Positions 57,307 to 64,000 of a DNA stretch of 64,000 bases are shown here, in pieces. The notes beneath the pieces were generated by a model. The model did not search any database and had not been told where the DNA came from. It saw only the letters and a list, made by a program, of their open reading frames with translations. This stretch comes from Gigaspora margarita. Taxonomy: Eukaryota; Glomeromycota; Glomeromycetes; Diversisporales; Gigasporaceae. The position numbers and the translations under genes were made by a program. Location: assembly GCA_009809945.1 (NCBI GenBank), contig WTPW01001273.1, positions 30,004-94,003 of the forward strand, given 5' to 3'. Positions within the stretch are counted from its first letter, which is position 1, and every line of letters starts with the position of its first letter.

Positions 57307-57587
57307 TAGGGTTCCTCAAATTCAAATCAAATATTGGTCCAATTTGAATTTAATCAAATCAAATTGACCCTGATTTGAATTTGATTTGATTCAAATATTT
57401 AAATTTGAATTTGATTTGAATTTGAAATTTTAATAGTAATTTTCAAATCAAATCAAATATTTGTCAAATTAAATCAAATTTAACTATATTTGAATTTGAT
57501 CAAATTAAATATAGTCAAATTTGAATTTGAATTTGATCAAATATTTGATTCAAATATTTGAATATCAAATCAAATTGCAGAACCCTA
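57307..57587. mobile_element. hAT-like MITE with TTTGAATTTGAT interior (8-bp TSD)
   Basis: 281 bp with perfect 8-bp flanks ATTGTGGC (57299-57306 and 57588-57595) and exact 8-bp inverted ends TAGGGTTC / GAACCCTA, close to the Ac-type TAGGG ends of hAT. Practically the whole interior is AAATTTGAATTTGAT-like words in both orientations. Confidence 0.87.
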
Positions 57588-57644
57588 ATTGTGGCTTTTT
57601 AATAATCAATATTATCAACTTGTTCAAAATAAAATGTTTAGGAT

Positions 57645-57883
57645 TAGTGATGCTGCCGAAATTGATTTTTGAAAAAGGCCTATTTCGTCTTCATTAGAGA
57701 AAATTAAAATTTTTTATAAGGAAGAGCAAATAAAATTTATATAGATATGTTCCTTTTAATTTCATCTATTCAAAAAAAGTATCAAATAATTTCGTCTTTC
57801 AAGTAAAATAGGTCAAAAACAATTTCGTCTTCAAATTTTAATTTCAGGTTTTCAAACCCGAAATGCTTTCGTTCTCATGTATA
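57645..57883 (+). mobile_element. hAT-like MITE family B, copy 2 (239 bp, 8-bp TSD)
   Basis: Perfect 8-bp flanks TTTAGGAT (57637-57644 and 57884-57891). The ends TAGTGATG and CATGTATA are only weakly inverted. Same length as 46228-46466. The interior is not low-complexity; it has mixed sequence including AAAAGGCCTATTTCGTC. Confidence 0.8.
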
Positions 57884-57929
57884 TTTAGGATCTTGTATTT
57901 AATAGTTGTAGAATTAACTATCAGACTAA

Positions 57930-58890
57930 GGGAGCGCCATTTATCATCTGATTTTTTACTACTAAGAGGCTACCCCCTACCCCCCACCTGATCATCAAAT
58001 ACTGTGATTTGATTGGCTAAAATTATTAAAATTTTAAAATTTTTTAAATTNTAATATTAAATAACNCTTGAACCAGCNATCCGTTCTTGATGATTTTACT
58101 ACCAAAATGCTCGCCTCAATGAGGCGATTCCAACGAGCCTAAAATCATCAAAATCCAATCACAGGATCAAAAGATCATTATAGATTTGTATTGCTTTAAT
58201 TATATTATTTCGTATATATTAAAAATTATTATTAAAGAGCTTATAAAATTAATATTAAATAATTCTTGAACCAGTGATCCGATTTGGATGATTTTACTAC
58301 CAAAATGCTCATCTCAATGAGACGATTCTAATGAACCTAAAATCGTTAAATTCTGATCACGGGATCCAGAGATCGTTATAGATTTGTATTATTTTTAATA
58401 GATTATATTAAAATAACATAAATATATAATGATCTCTGGATCCCGTGATCAGAATTTAACGATTTTAGGTTCATTAGAATCGTCTCATTGAGACGAGCAT
58501 TTTGATAGTAAAACCATCCAAATCGGATCACTGGTTCAAGAGTTATTTAATATTAAAGTTTATAAGATCTTTAATAATAATTTTTAATATATACGAAAAT
58601 AATATAATTAAAGCAGTACAAATCTATAACGATCTTGGGATCCTGTGATTGGATTTTGACGATTTTAGACTCGTTGGAATCGTCTCATTGAGGCGAACAT
58701 TTTGGTAGTAAAATCATCCAAAATAGATCACTGGTTCAAGAGTTATTTAATATTAAATTTTAAAAATTTTTAAAAATTTTTTAAAATTTTTAATAATTTT
58801 AGCCAATCAAAAGTTATTTGCTATTAGGACCTGATAATTGTCTGACCCTCCCCCCCTACCCTAAAAATCAGATGATAAATGTCGCTCCCC
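57930..58890. mobile_element. 961-bp near-perfect palindrome (TAA target)
   Basis: Ends GGGAGCGCCATTTATCATCT and the complement of GGGGAGCGACATTTATCATC, flanked by TAA (57927-57929 and 58891-58893). Each arm of about 480 bp contains two related units, with hairpin words CGCCTCAATGAGGCG or TCTCAATGAGAC and then GATTCCAACGAGCC-type sequence. The arms mirror each other about 58415. Unresolved bases are at 58052, 58066 and 58077. The TAA target suggests PIF/Harbinger; there is no coding capacity. Confidence 0.8.
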
Positions 58891-58899
58891 TAAGGCATT

Positions 58900-59460
58900 G
58901 CCTAAATTAACAACAATTGAATTAGTTTAGTGCTTTGCAGGCCAAACAACTGCTTATGTTTAAGTTTTGTATTGGTGCATTGTTTGTATTTTTTATGGTA
59001 GTATTTATTGATTTTAAATAGCTACTCTACTTTGTTTATTGTATCAGAAATACATTTTATTTTTATTTGCATGACTAGAAGATGTTTTTCTTATGCCCCT
59101 AATGCATTAAACAAAATAGGTAGCTATTAAAAATTGAAAAAAACACTGCTGCTTTTTATTAGATATAGGTACAGATACAAATTTGGTATAAGCATAGCAT
59201 AGATTGGCACAGATACAAAATTTAACCAAGAACTTTTATAAATATGGATGTAAAATGCAAGGTATGAATTGGTACTTAGTACTTGCTACATTTATACTTG
59301 TGCCTTTATAGCATCTGCCTGTGCCTATAATGTGTCTGGCATTTGTTTCTATAGGCACAAGCATAGTATGAAGCACTAGATAAGATTGCAAAGTTCTGAA
59401 AACATTGTTATAGAACAAGTTTTTATTATTATTTTTATTATTATTTTTATTATTTTTAGT
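58900..59460. other. Gene-free interval
   Basis: No coding frame. An ATTATTATTTTTATT microsatellite ends at about 59460, and TAGGTACAGATACAAATTTG recurs in shorter form around 59160-59215. Confidence 0.5.
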
Positions 59461-59766
59461 ATTTTTACAGTGGGGTACCATATTATTGTGGACACTTTTT
59501 AAAAATTTGTATAGAGTTAATTAAGTAAGATATAAAGCTATAAATCATGCTATAGATTAAGTAAATCTATATCTTTTAAATAAAAAAAAGTTTATAATTC
59601 TATGCAATACTTTTTAAGATAATTAAGACTATGTAATATGTATAATATTACACAAGTACAAAAATAGTAATATTAAAATTTGGTTAATATAATTTCTATA
59701 TATTAAAAGTTAATTTTTTATTAAGTAAATTAAATATAATTATTAATTAAAATTTGCTCAGAAAGG

Positions 59767-59845
59767 GTGTAGCAACATAGTAAAGTTGGGTTGTTGTCAC
59801 CCCCAAGCAACAGGTGCAGAGTTTAAGTCCTATTGAAGATATTTT
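59767..59845 (+). repeat. tRNA-like head, possible SINE
   Basis: GGGTGTAGCAACATAGTAAA followed by GTTGGGTTGTTGTCACC, CCCAAGCAACAGGTGCAGAG and TTTAAGTCCTATTG recalls a tRNA with an A-box-like TAGC...AGTTGGG and a degenerate B-box (AGTTTAAGTCC). The middle forms a GTTGTTG/CAAGCAAC-type stem. It lacks a proper acceptor stem, so it is not a functional tRNA. A tRNA-derived SINE head is the best guess. Confidence 0.35.
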
Positions 59846-59939
59846 CAAAAATTGTATTTGTGTTATAGTAACTAATCTGCACTTCAACTAATTGGATCTT
59901 TGATCTGTAACCCAGGTAATACCAGGTTATTGGGAGCTA

Positions 59940-60757
59940 ACTGACTTGTATAATGTTATATGAGAAAAAAGAAGACATATAAGCCTTGGGAATTAGCAGA
60001 GGAACCCGTTTGGCAAAACCCAAGTAGAGAAGTATCTGACTTTTGACAGTACTAGGAGAAAGAAACTTGGACGGGAACTGATCGGAAGCAGACCCACAAC
60101 AAAAAGGGTTGGAGGACCCTACCAACCAGATCACTGGAGTCATACCAGAGGAAAAGAACATGTGTTTCAGAAGTATGTACCAAGATGAGGGAGACCAATG
60201 GCATCCTAACACCAGGCTAACCAATTCTCTGGGTCTTAGAATTGGAAGTAGGAATGTGACTGGGAAAAAAAAGCTAGTCAAGGGACTAACCAAGCACTGG
60301 GGTTGGGGAACTTCACAAGAGCAGAAGTAGGTAATGGTAGCGGTTAGAGTAACCTCTAACTGCAAGTGGTCTGCCTCAGTCTGTATGGAACAGGAACTGC
60401 TCTACCAAGTGTTTTGCGAGAATAAACTAGATTCTATGATATATTCAGAACTGGCCTTGACTAATTTATATAACAGAGGACTGTACCAGTGATACAAGAA
60501 GGATTGATAGGAAGAGCAGGAACCAGAGGGTTTAAATTAGAGGTCTGACTTGTTCAAAAAATAAGTATTCGAATATTTATTTGTTTAATATTTTTTTTAT
60601 TCAAATATTGTTCAAAAATTTTGAAAATATTCAATGAATATTCACTGAATATTCATTGAATATTAAATATATTTCAATTTTAAAAAATTATATAATATCT
60701 CACTTAAATTAGCCAATAAAATTGCAAATAAATTATTAAAAAATAAAATAAAATTAT

Positions 60758-60796
<39 letters not shown>

Positions 60797-61110
60797 AAAT
60801 ATTCAATGAATATATCAGTAAAATTTTAAAAATTCGAATATTCATTCAGTAAAAAATTATATATTTGAATATTTGAATATTCAGTGAATATTTAGTAAAT
60901 AGTATTCATCGAGCCAGACCTCTAGTTTAAATAGGCAACTCCTAGTTGGGTTGCAGGTATAGCAACAAGTGTAGAACCTTAGAGCAGACTACTTAAATTA
61001 GACAACCAAAAGTTATACGTGTGGCTAGTTGTACTCTCATTTTTGTAACAAATGTCAGAGTACCTCTGGAGGCATCTGTGATCTGATTTACTTGAATAAA
61101 AGCCTTTTTC
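59940..61110. other. GC-richer non-coding block, split by a hAT-like MITE
   Basis: Excluding 60538-60924, this block has markedly higher GC than its surroundings. Opposing open frames of 142 codons (minus, 59937-60365) and 73 codons (plus, 60109-60330) cover the same DNA with no recognised motif. It may be the body of a SINE or other retroposon headed by the tRNA-like stretch, or a non-coding transcript; AATAAAAGCC occurs near 61095. Confidence 0.35.
60538..60924. mobile_element. hAT-like MITE with GAATATTCATT interior (8-bp TSD)
   Basis: 387 bp with perfect 8-bp flanks GTTTAAAT (60530-60537 and 60925-60932) and inverted ends TAGAGGTCTG. The interior is largely ATTGAATATTCA words in both orientations plus an (AT)n run at about 60766-60790. 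Confidence 0.87.
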
Positions 61111-61463
61111 TATAGCAGAAACTTTGACAAAAATAAAAAATTTGTTTAGCATAACAAATTGTATATAATCCTAAATTTTTAGCAATTTCTAAAAAATTTT
61201 AAATTAAATATTGCTAAAAATATAAAAGTTAAATTATTAAATTTAAAATTAATAAATTTCTAAATATAGTAATTATTACAATCTTTAGTAATTTAATAAA
61301 TATTTTTTAAAAAATTTTAAAAATTTTAAACATGTATATAATTTGTTATGCCAAATAAATTTTAATTAATAATTAAGCTTAGTTTAATTAATAAAAAATA
61401 AAGTTTTATATATACTAAAAATTAGTGACTAGATTTATATTAAATCTATATAATCTATATTAA

Positions 61464-61851
61464 GGGTAGAGTGTAATAACTTCATTTTTACTATGAAACT
61501 TATTGTTATGATCTTTGGTAATACAAAATATCTAATATAATATGTTATCGAATATTTTAGATTTTATTTACTATCAAAAACCAGTTTTAAACTTGTTTTG
61601 TCTATTGCAAAAAATTTTTCCATCACAACTATCACTAACTTCTTGACATATTTTTTTAAAAAATTAAATATAAAATATTAAATTTTTTGCTTCAAAATGA
61701 AATTCAAATATCAAAAATACCATAAGTATAATTTTTTTATAATGTAAACAAAGTGCATTTTTATGTAACTATAGTAACAAGTTTTTGTATGCTGTGCTAC
61801 ATAATATGACAATTTTACTATTATTGAAAATGATCAATATTCACTCTACCC
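61464..61851. mobile_element. TTAA-flanked MITE (piggyBac-like target)
   Basis: 388 bp with inverted ends GGGTAGAGTG / CACTCTACCC and TTAA on both sides (61460-61463 and 61852-61855). TTAA is the piggyBac target; the end sequence alone does not prove the superfamily. There is no coding capacity. Confidence 0.65.
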
Positions 61852-62182
61852 TTAAAAACTAGGTTTTAGTACTTATCTAAAAAACAAAATTTTACTTAAC
61901 TTAATTATCTTAAAAACTATTGCATAGAATTTTATAAACTTTTTTTTTATTTTAAAGATATAGATTTGCTTAATTTATAGTATTATTTATAGCTTTATAT
62001 CTTACTTATTTAACTCTACACAAATTTTTAAAAAGTGTCCACAATAATATGGTACTCTACTGTATTATTAGTTTTCTTAATATTATTTTTCTAGTATTAT
62101 TGTATTTGCATATTATTATTAGTATTGTATTAATATTGCTATAAAAGGCTTAGTTAGAAGTACAAACACCATTTTTATCATT

Positions 62183-62255
62183 TTTGCTATTTCTACCATT
62201 TCTACTATTTCTACTATTTCTACTATTTCTACTATATTACCATTTCTACTGTTTC
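62183..62255. repeat. (TTTCTACTA)n microsatellite
   Basis: About seven 9-bp units of TTTCTACTA/CCATTTCTA type. Confidence 0.85.
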
Positions 62256-62259
62256 TACT

Positions 62260-63580
62260 TCTAATAATTAAAAAATATATAAACCCTAGCTTTCTGCCCT
62301 CCTGTACAATAGACTCAGATTCCCCTTTTCTTCCTTTAATATTTAGGCATAGTTATCTATCTTGAATATTATATTATAAATAAATAAAATATATTTTTGC
62401 CAAATAAATACTCTTTTGCTCTTTAATAAATAAATATAACAAGCTGTCCTAGTAAAGTAATATTCTATTTGCACACCACTTCATATTTTCTCTAACTCTT
62501 ATAAGATTCCTGTTGCTGTGTGTTGTATTGCAAGTACTATATTAAAGGCTATAGTCAATTGTAATAGCATAATCCATAGTTAAATATTGCTCTCATTATT
62601 TTTATTTTTCTTTCATATGCTAATGATATTTACTTTAATTGGTTCTATTTCTGTTTACTATTGATTATAATATCCTAGATACTATTTAGAATTTGAAACT
62701 GGTTTTGTTTTTTATATTAAGATTGATTAAAACTGGCTTTAATATAAAAAAAATAAAACTATTTCAAACTCTAGTATTATTCAAATATTTTTTATTTTTC
62801 TAAATTATGAAACTATAAATTGATTCAAATATTTTATACAGAGACATTAAAACAGGAGATATTATAGTCTGTGGCATATAGTAGTTAGAGTATTGGAACA
62901 TGATTGGCATGTGAAATTTTAGAAACTGAAATATGAGTTTGCAGTTAAAGATCATAGATATAATAATATTTTATAGCCACAATGATAATTTTAAAGGTAA
63001 TATTATTTGAGTATTAATTTAAAATATGTATACATTTATAAAACTTAATTGAATTTTAATAAATCTTATCTGATCTTGTTGAATCTTACTGGATCTTTTA
63101 TCCAATAATGAAAAAAATGTGACTAGAAGAATTATGTGACATTTAAATACTAGAACTAATTTTCTTTTAGCTTCATTTAGTTAGTTCCAGTAAGCTTTTT
63201 AGATCTATTGATTGCCACTAGACCAGGTTTGCAATAACACTAATTTATGCAATATGAATACTATAGTCGATTTGAATATAATTGCTAATTTGATTTTTAA
63301 ACATTAGCTTAAATTAAGTTGTCTATTGTAAATGGTTTTAACTATGTGTTATACTATTATACTACTTCTATATCTAATTTTTTGCTTAGTATTAGTGGTG
63401 CAACTGCCACATGATCATGTACTAGTTATTACTTATTAAAATTTTACCTATATAAAAATAACTGCTGGGTAACCAGGTCAAAAATTTTTTCAAATGTTAT
63501 GTAAACTAGTTAATTTTATTTGTATCATCTAATTAAAAAAGAATAACTGCATATCTTATACTCTGTGATATGCTTATCAT
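62260..63580. other. Gene-free AT-rich DNA
   Basis: No coding frame, RNA gene or bounded element recognised. ATATTAAGATTGATTAAAAC and ACTGGCTTTAATAT-type words near 62700-62750 form a short inverted pair. Confidence 0.5.
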
Positions 63581-63589
63581 CGGCAAATT

Positions 63590-63800
63590 TTATATATAGA
63601 TATATATCGATTACTAACCGGTAAGATATATATCGATGATCAACACCCCTGCCGATTATTATCGATAGTGATAGTAATCGATATATATCCGGTTAATCGA
63701 TATATATCTACTAGATATATATCGATTAACAGATATATATCGATAATCAACACCCCTGCCGATTATTATCAATAGTGATAGTAATCGATATATATCTAAT
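63590..63800. repeat. Tandem GATATATATCGATTA-word repeat
   Basis: Two copies of a roughly 110-bp unit containing AACACCCCTGCCGATTATTA, TAGTGATAGTAATCGATATA and several GATATATATCGATTA palindromes. Its interior words resemble those of the hAT-like elements, but no ends or target duplication were seen. Confidence 0.7.
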
Positions 63801-63804
63801 ATGA

Positions 63805-64000
63805 TATCAATTAATAAATTATTATATTCACATAATCATGCTCGCAAGGTTTCGCAATTTATTATAAATTTATTTTTTTTATTTATTATTATTATATATT
63901 ATATTTTAAATTAAATAATCAATATTTGCAAGTTTTTGCAATTTAATATAAAAATTATTTATTTATTATTATTATATTACATATTTTTATCATATATTAT
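63805..64000. other. AT-rich tail of the window
   Basis: TTTATTATTATTATAT-type low-complexity sequence with a duplicated CGCAATTTATTATAAA-like passage. No gene. Confidence 0.5.

Larger units (their letters stand above)
59468..62062. mobile_element. 2.6-kb mariner/pogo-like element shell
   Basis: Inverted ends CAGTGGGGTACCATATTATT and CAGTAGAGTACCATATTATT sit at TA on both sides (59466-59467 and 62063-62064). The similarity continues inward about 180 bp on each side (TGGACACTTTTTAAAAATTT, AAGATATAAAGCTATAAAT). No transposase frame is visible. The interior instead holds a tRNA-like stretch, a GC-richer block, a hAT-like MITE and a TTAA-flanked MITE, making it a container for later insertions. 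Confidence 0.75.

Noticed and set aside
59767-59845. Functional tRNA gene
   Set aside because: No closed acceptor stem and a degenerate B-box; kept only as a possible SINE head.
59937-60365. 142-codon minus frame and 73-codon plus frame as genes
   Set aside because: They overlap on opposite strands, show no motif, and lie inside a transposon shell.

Overview
The window looks like nuclear DNA of an arbuscular mycorrhizal fungus (Glomeromycotina, most like Rhizophagus). The reasons are a very AT-rich background, few genes in a mass of transposon debris, short GT-AG introns, and gene types expanded in those fungi: a tandem Sel1-repeat protein, tyrosine-kinase-like (TKL) kinases, an F-box/LRR protein and a long LINE. 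The organism call is inference from content; no marker gene is present. There is no rRNA, operon or CRISPR array, and no intact tRNA.

Layout. 1-9 kb: no gene. A 2.9-kb inverted-repeat element (2134-4997) carries two small hAT-like elements with perfect 8-bp target duplications, and two TA-flanked MITEs follow. 9.28-11.08 kb: intact F-box/LRR gene. 12.5-19.1 kb: pseudogenes. These are an F-box-like fragment (low confidence), a decayed TKL kinase on the minus strand, and a decayed plus-strand gene whose end resembles very large (VLIG/GVIN-type) GTPases. A 2-kb GGTAC-rich element sits between the last two. 19-24 kb: MITEs, a 38-bp hairpin tandem array and gene-poor DNA. 24.7-28.7 kb: a 22-unit Sel1 gene with one 1-bp deletion, then an apparently intact TKL kinase with two predicted introns. 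29.7-31 kb: small repeats and a 186-bp near-perfect hairpin. 31.0-38.65 kb: a near full-length minus-strand LINE with a poly-A tail and a 20-bp target-site duplication, damaged by stops, frameshifts and an assembly gap. 39-64 kb: no convincing host gene. This part holds a second, 5'-truncated LINE and nested small DNA transposons of several TSD types (8-bp, 9-bp, TAA, TTAA, TA), plus minisatellites.

How the parts fit. The F-box/LRR, Sel1 and kinase genes are of kinds used in signalling and ubiquitin targeting, and each has a decayed relative or neighbour here, as expected of gene families that expand and die quickly. The rest is a layered transposon graveyard. Its most striking feature is a set of short hAT-like elements whose interiors are almost wholly low-complexity palindromic motifs, a different motif in each family, with target duplications still perfect.
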